Source: an uncultured Lachnospiraceae bacterium
GTDB lineage: Bacteria > Bacillota > Clostridia > Lachnospirales > Lachnospiraceae
NCBI GenBank assembly: GCA_902775555.1
Contig: CACYMQ010000005.1
Location: forward strand, 105,126-169,125
Reading direction: 5' to 3'
Length of the DNA stretch: 64,000 bases
The translations under genes were made by a program, and so were the position numbers. Below the pieces are notes generated by a model that had not been told where the DNA came from, ran no database searches, and saw only the letters and a program-made list of their open reading frames with translations. Shown in pieces: positions 1 through 7,489 of this stretch (position 1 is its first letter; the number at the start of each line of letters is the position of its first letter).

Positions 1-88
1 GCGATACCGGACGCGATGAGAATAAAGAGTTGAACGAAATAAACTGAATGAACGGAAAAAGGCTTATGACAGGGAGGAAAAAAGGACG
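1..88. other. Window edge and leader of alr
   Basis: No identifiable gene. A short open frame in frame 3 ends with TGA at 45-47 and could be the last residues of an upstream gene, but 14 codons are too few to name it. A strong ribosome binding site AGGGAGG at 71-77 serves the alr start at 89. Confidence 0.5.
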
Positions 89-1255
89 ATGAACACGGTA
101 CGACCGTATCACAGAATTGAGGCCAGGGTGGATCTGGATGCCATCCGTTATAATATCGAAACCGTAAAGGCACTGAATCCGCCGGAGGAGAAGGTGCTGC
201 TTGTGATCAAAGCAGATGCCTACGGCCATGGAGCCGCAGTGATCGCGGAGAAGCTGGGGGATCTTGCGGATTATTTCGGTGTGGCGGAGATCGATGAGGC
301 GGTGGAGCTTAGGAAGAGCGGAGTCACAAAGCCGATCCTGATCCTCGGATATACGGACGAGACGGAATATGAAGATCTTCTCAACTATGACATCACACAG
401 GCAGTCTATGATGTGGAGAAATGCAGGAGCCTCTCGCTTCTGGCAGAGAAGACGGGGAAGAAGGCTAGGGTTCATATCAAGGTGGATTCGGGGATGCACC
501 GGATCGGATTCCGGGCGGATGCGGAGGGCATCGCGGAAGCGGAGGAGCTCTTCTCCATGCCGGGATTATCCGTAGAAGGGATCTTTACACATTTTGCAAA
601 GGCCGACGAGAAGGATAAGACCTCTGCCCTGGAGCAGTACAGGGTCTTCTCGGAGTTTGTACATGCGCTGGAGGCAAAGGGACACCATCTGGGGATCCGG
701 CATATCGATAACAGTGCAGGGGCCATGGAGCTTCACTCAAAAGGATTTGACATGATGCGTCTCGGCATAGTAATATATGGCCTGTATCCATCGGAAGAGG
801 TGGATAAAAGTGTTGTGATCCGGCCTGCCATGCAGCTGGTCACGCATATCACACATATCAAGACGCTTCCGGCGGGCTGCGGCATCAGTTACGGGCATAC
901 CTATGTGACGGAGGGTGAGACCAGGGTGGCGACCGTGTCCGCAGGCTATGCGGATGGGTATCCGAGAGCTCAGTCGGGGATCGGCCGGGTGCTGATCCGC
1001 GGAGAGTATGCTCCGATCCTCGGAAGGGTCTGCATGGATCAGTTCATGGTGGACGTAAGCCATATCCCGGAGGCGGAAGTGGGAGATGAGGTTGTTCTCT
1101 TCGGAACGGAGGGCGGGAAGACCATTTCCGTTGAAGAGGTGGCAGAGCCTGCAGTCAGCTTTAACTACGAACTGGTCTGCAACATAGCCCGTCGTGTGCC
1201 GCGCATTTACGTGCAGGATCAGGAAGCCGTCGGCGAGATCAATTATCTCAGGTAA
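89..1255 (+). CDS. alr: Alanine racemase (PLP-dependent)
   Basis: Interconverts L- and D-alanine in the cytoplasm, supplying D-Ala for peptidoglycan. The 388-residue length is normal for the family. The PLP lysine is visible as Lys41 in VIKADAYGHGA, and the second catalytic base as Tyr268 in GISYGHTY. The C-terminal beta domain contains GRVCMDQFMVD. The start at 89 follows AGGGAGG with good spacing. A CBS-domain gene follows 31 bases downstream in the same direction, so they may be co-transcribed. Identification is firm; only whether it is biosynthetic or catabolic is inferred from the cell-wall genes nearby. Confidence 0.97.
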   Translation: MNTVRPYHRIEARVDLDAIRYNIETVKALNPPEEKVLLVIKADAYGHGAAVIAEKLGDLADYFGVAEIDEAVELRKSGVTKPILILGYTDETEYEDLLNYDITQAVYDVEKCRSLSLLAEKTGKKARVHIKVDSGMHRIGFRADAEGIAEAEELFSMPGLSVEGIFTHFAKADEKDKTSALEQYRVFSEFVHALEAKGHHLGIRHIDNSAGAMELHSKGFDMMRLGIVIYGLYPSEEVDKSVVIRPAMQLVTHITHIKTLPAGCGISYGHTYVTEGETRVATVSAGYADGYPRAQSGIGRVLIRGEYAPILGRVCMDQFMVDVSHIPEAEVGDEVVLFGTEGGKTISVEEVAEPAVSFNYELVCNIARRVPRIYVQDQEAVGEINYLR

Positions 1256-1286
1256 GCCGGGGATATGACAGATATAAGGGAGATAT

Positions 1287-2090
1287 ATGTTTAAAAAGAA
1301 AGGTGAAGAACAGGTCGAGGAAGAGATACTTTCCATGGTGGAGGAGGGGCAGGATCAGGGCTTTATCCATGAGGAGGAAGCGGAGCTGATCTCCAACATC
1401 TTTGATTTTGATGATAAGGATGCCCACGATATCATGACTGCCAGGAACAGGATCTTTGCCCTGGAGAAGGGAACCACCATCAGGGATGCCCTGACCAGGG
1501 GGCTGGAGAGCAGTTACTCCAGATATCCGGTATATGAGGGTGAGATCGATAATATCCTGGGTGTGCTTCATTTGAAGGATCTGATGGCGGCGTATCTGGA
1601 CGGAAGAGGGGAAGAACCCTGTGAGTCGGAACTGGAGGATCCCATCTTCATCCATCCGACCTATGATATCTCGAAACTGCTTCGGAAGATGCAGAAGGAG
1701 AAGATCCATATCGCCATCGTCGTGGACGAGTACGGCCAGACGGACGGCATCGTAACCCTGGAGGATATCATAGAGGAGATCGTGGGAAATATCCAGGATG
1801 AGCATGATGAGGAGGAAGAGGAAGCCCGCCGGACAGCAGATGCCGGTTATGTGGTGGATGGTCTGATCTCCCTGAATGATCTGGAGGAGATCCTTCCGGA
1901 CATAGAGCTTCCGGATACGGAGATCGAGACCCTGAACGGATTTCTTCTGTATAAGCTCGGGAGGCTTCCGAGAGAAGGAGAACAGATCCGGATCGAATAC
2001 GGGGGATATCAGTTCCAGCCGCTGGTCATCCGGGATCAGGTGATCCAGAAGGTGAAGATCCTTCCCACAGGAGAAAAGAAGCAAGTATAA
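1287..2090 (+). CDS. CBS-pair / CorC-HlyC domain protein
   Basis: A 267-residue soluble protein of the CorC/HlyC (hemolysin-like) group. Residues about 45-165 form a CBS pair, with the typical [22 protein letters not shown] and [23 protein letters not shown] signatures. Residues about 180-262 match the transporter-associated C-terminal domain ([18 protein letters not shown]). There is no DUF21 membrane domain, so this is the short YbeX/CorC form, not a full CNNM transporter. The family is linked to divalent-metal homeostasis and, for YbeX, to ribosome-related phenotypes; the role here is inferred. The ribosome site AGGGAG precedes the ATG. Confidence 0.88.
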   Translation: MFKKKGEEQVEEEILSMVEEGQDQGFIHEEEAELISNIFDFDDKDAHDIMTARNRIFALEKGTTIRDALTRGLESSYSRYPVYEGEIDNILGVLHLKDLMAAYLDGRGEEPCESELEDPIFIHPTYDISKLLRKMQKEKIHIAIVVDEYGQTDGIVTLEDIIEEIVGNIQDEHDEEEEEARRTADAGYVVDGLISLNDLEEILPDIELPDTEIETLNGFLLYKLGRLPREGEQIRIEYGGYQFQPLVIRDQVIQKVKILPTGEKKQV

Positions 2091-2117
2091 ATCTAAAATA
2101 AAGAAAGAGGTACAGAG

Positions 2118-2846
2118 ATGTCAGGACATTCAAAATTTGCAAACATCAAGCACAAGAAGGAAAAAAATGATGCGGCAAAGGGTAAGATCTTTACCATCAT
2201 CGGCCGTGAGATCGCGGTGGCCGTAAAGGAAGGCGGACCGGATCCGGCCAATAACTCCAAGCTTCGAGATGTCATCGCAAAGGCAAAGGCAAACAACATG
2301 CCCAACGATACCATCGATCGCGGTATCAAGAAGGCTGCCGGTGATGCAAACAGCGTAAACTATGTGGCAAATATCTATGAAGGCTATGGCCCCTCAGGAA
2401 CCGCCATCATTGTTAACTGCCTTACCGATAATAAGAACCGTACGGCATCCAACGTGCGTAATGCCTTCACAAAGGGTGGCGGAAATGTAGGGACCACAGG
2501 CTGCGTTTCCTATATGTTTGACGAGAAGGGTCAGATCATCGTGGCAAAGGAAGACTACGAGACCACGGCAGATGATCTGATGATGATGGCACTGGATGCA
2601 GGAGCAGAGGATTTCTCCGAGGAGGAAGACAGCTACGAGATCATCACCACACCGGATGATTTCTCCGCAGTCCGTGAAGCCCTGGAAGCTGCAGGTGTCC
2701 CCATGGCATCAGCGGAAGTGACCATGATCCCGCAGAACTATGTGACACTGACAGACGAAGAAGACATCAAGAAGATCACCCGCATTCTGGACATGCTGGA
2801 TGAAGACGACGATGTCCAGGCCGTATATCATAACTGGGACGAATAA
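2118..2846 (+). CDS. yebC: YebC/TACO1 family protein
   Basis: A 242-residue member of the YebC/TACO1 family, recognised from the N-terminal [22 protein letters not shown] and the internal [24 protein letters not shown]. Members are described either as DNA-binding regulators or as factors that help ribosomes through proline-rich stretches; the sequence does not decide between them. The ATG at 2118 follows AAAGAGGTACAG. It is the last rightward gene before a strong bidirectional terminator. Confidence 0.95.
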   Translation: MSGHSKFANIKHKKEKNDAAKGKIFTIIGREIAVAVKEGGPDPANNSKLRDVIAKAKANNMPNDTIDRGIKKAAGDANSVNYVANIYEGYGPSGTAIIVNCLTDNKNRTASNVRNAFTKGGGNVGTTGCVSYMFDEKGQIIVAKEDYETTADDLMMMALDAGAEDFSEEEDSYEIITTPDDFSAVREALEAAGVPMASAEVTMIPQNYVTLTDEEDIKKITRILDMLDEDDDVQAVYHNWDE

Positions 2847-2849
2847 AGC

Positions 2850-3033
2850 CCCTATTTACAGATCAGCCAACGGAAAAGAGCCCGTGCAAGCTTGCTTGCA
2901 AACGGGCTCTTTTCCGTTGGCTGTAACCCTGCGAAGCAGGGGCCGAACGAACCGCCGCAGTTAGGGCTGCGAAGCAGCCGGATGCACGAAGTGCAGCCGA
3001 ACTGCGGTCGGGAGTTTGGATCTGTAAACAGGG
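2850..3033. repeat. Multibranched intergenic palindromic element
   Basis: Bases 2850-2864 pair with 3019-3033 (14 of 15 positions), closing a domain of about 184 bases. Inside are the 22-bp terminator stem and three short hairpins, each with a GAA loop: CCCTGC/GCAGGG at 2927-2941, GGCTGC/GCAGCC at 2965-2979 and TGCAC/GTGCA at 2983-2995. CCGCAGTT (about 2955-2962) can also pair with AACTGCGG near 3000-3007. GC-GAA-GC is known to form unusually stable mini-hairpins in DNA. Its function is unknown; it could be a folded 3' UTR or a palindromic repeat. Confidence 0.6.
2864..2923. terminator. Bidirectional intrinsic terminator
   Basis: A perfect 22-base-pair inverted repeat (arms 2864-2885 and 2902-2923) separated by 16 bases. 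The inner stem is AAAAGAGCCCGT / ACGGGCTCTTTT, so the hairpin is followed by a T run when read in either direction. It lies between the convergent yebC and murE-like genes and fits as the terminator of both. Confidence 0.85.
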
Positions 3034-3178
3034 AAAGATCCTTCGGCCGTGGGGCCTCAGGATGACAGGGAAAGATCCTTCGGCCGTGGGGCCTCAGGAT
3101 GACAGGGAAAGATCCTTCGGCCGTGTGGCCTCAGGATGACAGGGAAAGATCCTTCGGCCGTGCGGCCTCAGGATGACA
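3031..3178 (-). repeat. Four 37-bp tandem repeats (GTCATCCTGAG...GAAGGATCTT family)
   Basis: Four near-identical units start at 3031, 3068, 3105 and 3142. Each reads AAGATCCTTCGGCCGT then GGCCTCAGGATGAC on the plus strand. On the minus strand this is GTCATCCTGAG...CGAAGGATCTT, the sense direction of the murE-like gene whose stop lies 18 bases away. Each unit can fold (ATCCT with AGGAT, GGCC with GGCC). There are no unique spacers between units, so it is not CRISPR. Related repeats lie at about 27590, 28291, 29210 and 40744. Confidence 0.85.
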
Positions 3179-3196
3179 CGAAGGTTCCTGCGGGTT

Positions 3197-4693
3197 CTAT
3201 GCCTCGTCGTAGGCTGCGATGGCTTCCTTCGTCAGCTCGATATCGGATTTGCAGTCCACATAGGTCCTTCCGTATTTCTGTCTGGTCTCATCCCCCTTGC
3301 CGGTGATCAGCAGGATCGTGGGCTCGTCAACCGCTGCTATGGCAGCGCGGATCGCTTCTCCACGGTCTTCGATCATTTCCACGGGGCAGGTGATATACTG
3401 CGCGATGTCCCGAGAGATCTCATCTACCGGTTCCTCGCCGGGATCCTCTGCACAGAGATAGACCTTACTGCTGTACTGACCAGCGATGGTCCCCAGATCC
3501 TTTCTTCGTACCAGGGCCTTCTTTCCCGGGCATCCGAAGACCGATACGATGGCACGGTCCGGATATTCCTCCTTCATGGAGGAGAAGAGAGTCTCGAAGG
3601 ACAGCTTGTTGTGAGCGTAGTCAACGATGGCGACGATCTTTCCGTCCTTTGAGGTGAAGCACTCCATACGTCCCTTGGATCTGGCACGGAGCAGGCCGGA
3701 GTGGATGTATTCCACGGGGATCCCGTAGACATTTGCGGCAGCGATGGCAGCCAGTGCATTCTGTACATTGAAGAGTCCGGGTACCGTCAGGACGAATTCT
3801 TCATCGAACCGGTCGCATCGAACGGAGAAATGTGTCTCTGTTCCGACCTTCTTTATATCATATCCGTAGACATCACTGCCTTCCTTTGTACCGAAGGTGA
3901 TGACACGCTGGGATTCTCCGGCAGCCTCCATCACATCCTCAAACCGGTCGGTATCACTGCATACCAGCGCCGTATGGGTCTGGGTGAAGAGCCGCAGCTT
4001 GGATGCAAAATAATCCTCCATGGTGGGATGCTCGATGGGACTGATATGATCTTCGGAGATGTTCATGAAGATCCCCACGTCAAATGTGATCTCATCCACC
4101 CGGTTATACTTCAGGGCCTGGGAGGAGACCTCCATGGTAAGGAAGTCGATATGACTGTCTACCGCATTCCGGAAATGCCGCATCAGCTCTACGGATTCCG
4201 GTGTGGTGATGTGGGATTCCTTCAGGGACACGCCGTCATAGGTATCGATGGAGGAGATGACCGCACTTTCCGGTTCCTGCCGGGAAGCCAGATAATCGTC
4301 CAGGATCGCCTTCAGATAATATGTCGTGGTGGACTTGCCCTTGGTTCCGGTGATACCCGTCAGGTGAAGCTGGGTCGCGGGAGAACCGAAATACAGATCT
4401 GCCAGGAACGGCATGGATCTCCGGATGTCCGACACCAGGATGGCAGGGATCGACACATTGTGATAGAGGGTCTCGCTGACATAGCAGACAGCACCGCGGG
4501 CCTCCGCATCCGCCAGATATTCCTCACGGAAAGCGGCTCCCTTGCAGATGAACAGCGTTCCGGGGGTGACATCCTTGGAGTTGAAGGTGAGTCCGGTGAT
4601 GATGGTATCCTTGATCTCGGGGAACTGTCCCTTGACCAGAAGGTGTGCTTCCCGAAGACACCGTGCATAGGTTTCCAGCGTGTATTTTTTCAT
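3197..4693 (-). CDS. MurE-like Mur ligase (UDP-MurNAc-peptide synthetase family)
   Basis: A 498-residue Mur ligase with the three-domain layout of MurE. The N-terminal UDP-binding domain includes TGLTFNSKDVTPGTLFICKG, the ATP site is TGTKGKST at residues 115-122, and the C-terminal domain contains DYAHNKLSFE. The diaminopimelate-recognition motif of classical MurE (DNPR) is replaced by EDPG near residues 416-419, so the acceptor amino acid is uncertain and may not be meso-DAP. It lies 95 bases downstream of the broken ATP-grasp gene on the same strand and close to an Asp/Glu racemase, which suggests a special peptidoglycan branch. It may be a second Mur ligase rather than the housekeeping murE; the rest of the genome is not visible. 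TAGGAG precedes the start. Confidence 0.85.
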   Translation of the reverse strand: MKKYTLETYARCLREAHLLVKGQFPEIKDTIITGLTFNSKDVTPGTLFICKGAAFREEYLADAEARGAVCYVSETLYHNVSIPAILVSDIRRSMPFLADLYFGSPATQLHLTGITGTKGKSTTTYYLKAILDDYLASRQEPESAVISSIDTYDGVSLKESHITTPESVELMRHFRNAVDSHIDFLTMEVSSQALKYNRVDEITFDVGIFMNISEDHISPIEHPTMEDYFASKLRLFTQTHTALVCSDTDRFEDVMEAAGESQRVITFGTKEGSDVYGYDIKKVGTETHFSVRCDRFDEEFVLTVPGLFNVQNALAAIAAANVYGIPVEYIHSGLLRARSKGRMECFTSKDGKIVAIVDYAHNKLSFETLFSSMKEEYPDRAIVSVFGCPGKKALVRRKDLGTIAGQYSSKVYLCAEDPGEEPVDEISRDIAQYITCPVEMIEDRGEAIRAAIAAVDEPTILLITGKGDETRQKYGRTYVDCKSDIELTKEAIAAYDEA

Positions 4694-4788
4694 GGGTCGC
4701 TCCTAACTGTAATAGCGTTTAAAATTCCTGTACTGATTGAAGTGATTCTTCCACATCCGGAGCATACGGTTGAGACCGTTGTCGCCCT

Positions 4789-5834
4789 TCAGTTTTTAAG
4801 AAGCTGATGAAGCTTTGCGGAATTCTCCTCTTCAAAGACGTATTTCCTGGCTACGCCCTTCGGAACCGTGAGCCAGAGTCTTTCTTCCTTCGGAGTGATG
4901 AATTCCAGGGGGTGGTTTAAGATGTATTCCTCTACAAGAAGCCTGGCGATATTGATGCCGGAGCCGGTCACGTAGAAATTGGAACGCCCCTGTCTGGTAT
5001 TGATCTCAAAGAACTTATATTTCCCGTCACGACGGTCATACTTGATATCGAAGTTGGAGAAGCCGATATATCCGAGATCCTCCAGCAGAGCCTTCACGCG
5101 GTCATAGAGATCGCTCCGGGGTTCCGTGATGATCACTGCATGATTTCCTTTTCCGTGGGGAGTATGCTCCTCCAGAAGGACATGGCCGAGGCACATCATC
5201 TTCACATGGCCGTGATGATTGGAGTAGCAGGTGAGGACACGCATGTACTCATCATTTCCGGGGATCATATCCTGCGCTGCTCCCTGCTCCGGATGGTATA
5301 GACCTTCTCCTGTGTATCGAAGGGATGCTCCCAATAGGCGATCCCGTTGGAAGGCTTCAGAATGATGGGATATTTAAAGGGCAGTTCCATATTCGGATCC
5401 ATGCCCTTACGGAAGATGACGGTGGCGGGATGATCGATCCCGTGCTTGTCACAGAGTTCGTAAAAACGTTCCTTCTGCTGCAGACTGTCCATCAGCTCGA
5501 AGGGGATGTAAGGCGCGATCACATTTTCGGGCAGCTGATCCTTCAGTTGGGAAAGCGTTGCCACATAGGAGTCACCGCAGCCGATGGCAAGAATCTTTTT
5601 CTTCTTATGCTTTGCTGCCAGATCCTTCAGGATGGGAAGCATGACTTCCGGCTGATCCATTCTCGTATCATCCTGATAGATTGTGATCTTGCTGTTATAA
5701 CTGGGGCCGGTGGGGTACTTTCCATAGACCCTCGTTTTTACATGATAAGCCTCGTAAAATGCCCGCGCGACGCTGTAGGTATTGATGTCGCCGCCGAAGG
5801 CAACCGGCAGAAAGGACTGAGATTGAAATTCCAT
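4789..5834 (-). pseudogene. Disrupted ATP-grasp ligase, D-aspartate-ligase-like
   Basis: Two overlapping open frames encode the two halves of one ATP-grasp carboxylate-amine ligase. The N-terminal half (5265-5834) starts MEFQSQSFLPVAFGGDINTY and ends in frame at TGA near 5265 after VYTIRSREQ. The C-terminal half (4789 to about 5300) resumes in another frame at AAQDMIPGNDEYMRVL and carries the metal-binding FFEINTRQGRSN. Between SRE and QDMIPGND the family normally has some 20-25 residues, so the lesion looks like a small out-of-frame deletion, not a slippery frameshift. The DINxYxxARxFxEAY start resembles D-aspartate ligases that add D-Asp to the peptidoglycan stem. A sequencing error cannot be excluded. 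Confidence 0.75.
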
Positions 5835-5877
5835 CCGAGTCTCCTCCTCATAGATAATATGGTCAAAGGTACAACTA

Positions 5878-5906
5878 AGTATATCACTTCGTTACAAAAA
5901 CTGAAA
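5878..5906 (-). promoter_or_regulatory. Possible promoter of the ATP-grasp / murE-like operon
   Basis: On the minus strand TTTCAG (5901-5906) and TATACT (5878-5883) are separated by 17 bases, upstream of the start at 5834. The -10 box is good and the -35 box weak. It lies in the 189-base divergent intergenic region. Confidence 0.4.
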
Positions 5907-5952
5907 GATAAAAAGATAGGAATTGGAACGCATTTATGATAGAATGAGAATG

Positions 5953-5984
5953 CGGGACTGCGAGCCCGAAAGGGCAGATTCCCG
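5953..5984 (+). promoter_or_regulatory. Leader hairpin of the racemase gene
   Basis: CGGGA (5953-5957) pairs with TCCCG (5980-5984) around an inner GCCC-GAAA-GGGC hairpin (5964-5975) with a GNRA-type tetraloop. It is 40 bases upstream of the racemase start and would lie in its 5' leader. No known riboswitch class was recognised. Confidence 0.35.
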
Positions 5985-6023
5985 AATGCGAAAAAAGGTT
6001 TTTCAGGGAGTTGGTTTTTTAGG

Positions 6024-6734
6024 ATGGACAAAGAGAAACATACACTTGGGATCCTGGGCGGGATGGGACCGGAGGCAACCAGCGTCCTTTATAAGAGGAT
6101 CACGGACCGGACCGTGGTATCCCGGGATCAGGATCATATCAATATCCTGATCTATTCCCATGCGGAGCTGCCGGACAGGACCGGTTGTATCCTGTGCGGT
6201 GAGGGGGAACGGCTCTGGGGGGAGCTGTCCCACGATGTACAGCTGCTGAGACAGGCAGGCTGTGAATATCTGGCGATACCCTGTAATACCTGCCATTTCT
6301 TCGCGGAACGTTTCGACCGGGAGATGGACGGGCATTTTATCAATATGATCGAGGAAACCGCAAAGTATGTGAAGGATAGACGGTTTCACAGGGTAGGGGT
6401 CCTTGCGACAGACGGAACACTGAAAGCGGACCTGTACCGAAAGGCACTGGAAGCAAGGGATATAGAGACGGTTTATCCGGATGAATACAGTCAGAAAAAT
6501 GTTATGACCCTGATCTATGACCAGATCAAAAGGGGTGAGAAGGGAGATAAGCATCTCTTCCAGGGGATCGCGCAGCATATGCACGGACGGGGCTGTGAGG
6601 CGGTGATCCTGGCATGTACGGAGCTTTCGGTCTTTGCGGTGAATCATGAACTGGACGGAGGTTTCTATATCGATGCCATGGAGGTGCTGGCGAAGAGCTG
6701 TATAGAAACCTGTGGGGGGATATATTCCTATTAG
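6024..6734 (+). CDS. Aspartate/glutamate racemase family protein
   Basis: A 236-residue cofactor-independent amino-acid racemase. The two catalytic cysteines are Cys87 in IPCNTCH and Cys198 in LACTELS, and the N-terminal LGILGGMGPEAT is typical of aspartate racemases (RacD/YgeA group). It probably makes D-Asp from L-Asp in the cytoplasm. It diverges from the broken D-Asp-ligase-like gene; in bacteria with D-Asp cross-bridges, racemase and ligase genes are commonly neighbours. Substrate assignment is inferred from this context. The ribosome site is weak (AGG directly before the ATG, CAGGGAG further upstream). Confidence 0.88.
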   Translation: MDKEKHTLGILGGMGPEATSVLYKRITDRTVVSRDQDHINILIYSHAELPDRTGCILCGEGERLWGELSHDVQLLRQAGCEYLAIPCNTCHFFAERFDREMDGHFINMIEETAKYVKDRRFHRVGVLATDGTLKADLYRKALEARDIETVYPDEYSQKNVMTLIYDQIKRGEKGDKHLFQGIAQHMHGRGCEAVILACTELSVFAVNHELDGGFYIDAMEVLAKSCIETCGGIYSY

Positions 6735-6768
6735 TTCGAAGCGGGAGATCCGGAAGGAGGGGGAAGGT

Positions 6769-7392
6769 ATGGAGAAGAAGATCGTAGTTACTCTGGCAAG
6801 ACAACATTATACCGGCGGCCTGAAGGTGGGAAAGTATCTCGCCGAGGCATTGGGCGTCAACTGCTATGACAGTGAGATGCTGCGCCTTGTTTCGGATGAT
6901 CAGGCCATGCATGACAGTTATGTGGCACATGATTCCAGGATCAAGGGAACCTCACTTTTCGACGTGGCAACCATCGCCTACAGGGAGCGAGAGGAGGGTG
7001 AATTCTCCGATCCCGAAACGATGATGAAGAATATCTTTGATTACCAGTCGGACATCATCCGGAAGCTGGCGGATAAGGAATCCTGTGTCATCGTGGGGCG
7101 CTGTGCCAATTATATCCTGAGGGACAGAGAGGATACGGTCAGTGTATTTATTCATGCGCCCATGGAATTCCGGAAACGCCGGGCCTCCTCGGTTCACGAC
7201 CTTTCGGATGCGGAGCTGGAAGCCCATATCCGGAGTACGGACGAAAGAAGGTCGGATTATTATCACCGCTATACAGGCGGGGAGTGGATGGATGTGTCTT
7301 CTTACGAACTGTCGGTAAATGCAGGTAAGTACGGGATCCGGGGGTCGGCCGATTTCATAAGGGAGTACCTCGGAGTCCGTTTCGGAGGATGA
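6769..7392 (+). CDS. Cytidylate kinase-like family protein
   Basis: A protein of about 207 residues beginning MEKKIVVTLARQHYTGG, an ATP-binding start typical of the cytidylate-kinase-like family common in Clostridia. FDYQSDIIRKLADKESCVIVGRCANYIL and a later basic lid-like segment FRKRRASS fit a nucleoside-monophosphate-kinase fold. The substrate is unknown. The start at 6769 was chosen because AAGGAGG sits at 6754-6760; an upstream ATG at 6712 overlaps the racemase gene and lacks such a site. It is probably co-transcribed with the racemase gene, whose stop lies 34 bases upstream. Confidence 0.8.
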   Translation: MEKKIVVTLARQHYTGGLKVGKYLAEALGVNCYDSEMLRLVSDDQAMHDSYVAHDSRIKGTSLFDVATIAYREREEGEFSDPETMMKNIFDYQSDIIRKLADKESCVIVGRCANYILRDREDTVSVFIHAPMEFRKRRASSVHDLSDAELEAHIRSTDERRSDYYHRYTGGEWMDVSSYELSVNAGKYGIRGSADFIREYLGVRFGG

Positions 7393-7422
7393 GATACCAT
7401 CGTTTTTTCGTGAGTTTTTTGT

Positions 7423-7451
7423 TTGGAAATGCAGTGTTTTTGTGTTAGAAT
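7423..7451 (+). promoter_or_regulatory. Sigma-A type promoter of glgA
   Basis: TTGGAA (7423-7428) and TAGAAT (7446-7451) are separated by exactly 17 bases and lie 38 bases upstream of the glgA start. Confidence 0.65.
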
Positions 7452-7489
7452 GAAACCAGGTGACGATCGTTTAACAAAGGAGAAGCGGC

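Noticed and set aside
3031-3178. CRISPR-like array of 37-bp repeats
   Set aside because: The units are directly adjacent with no unique spacers, and the same motif occurs as other tandem tracts elsewhere.
5265-5334. Programmed frameshift in the ATP-grasp gene
   Set aside because: Family residues are missing across the joint and no slippery sequence is seen, so a deletion explains it better.
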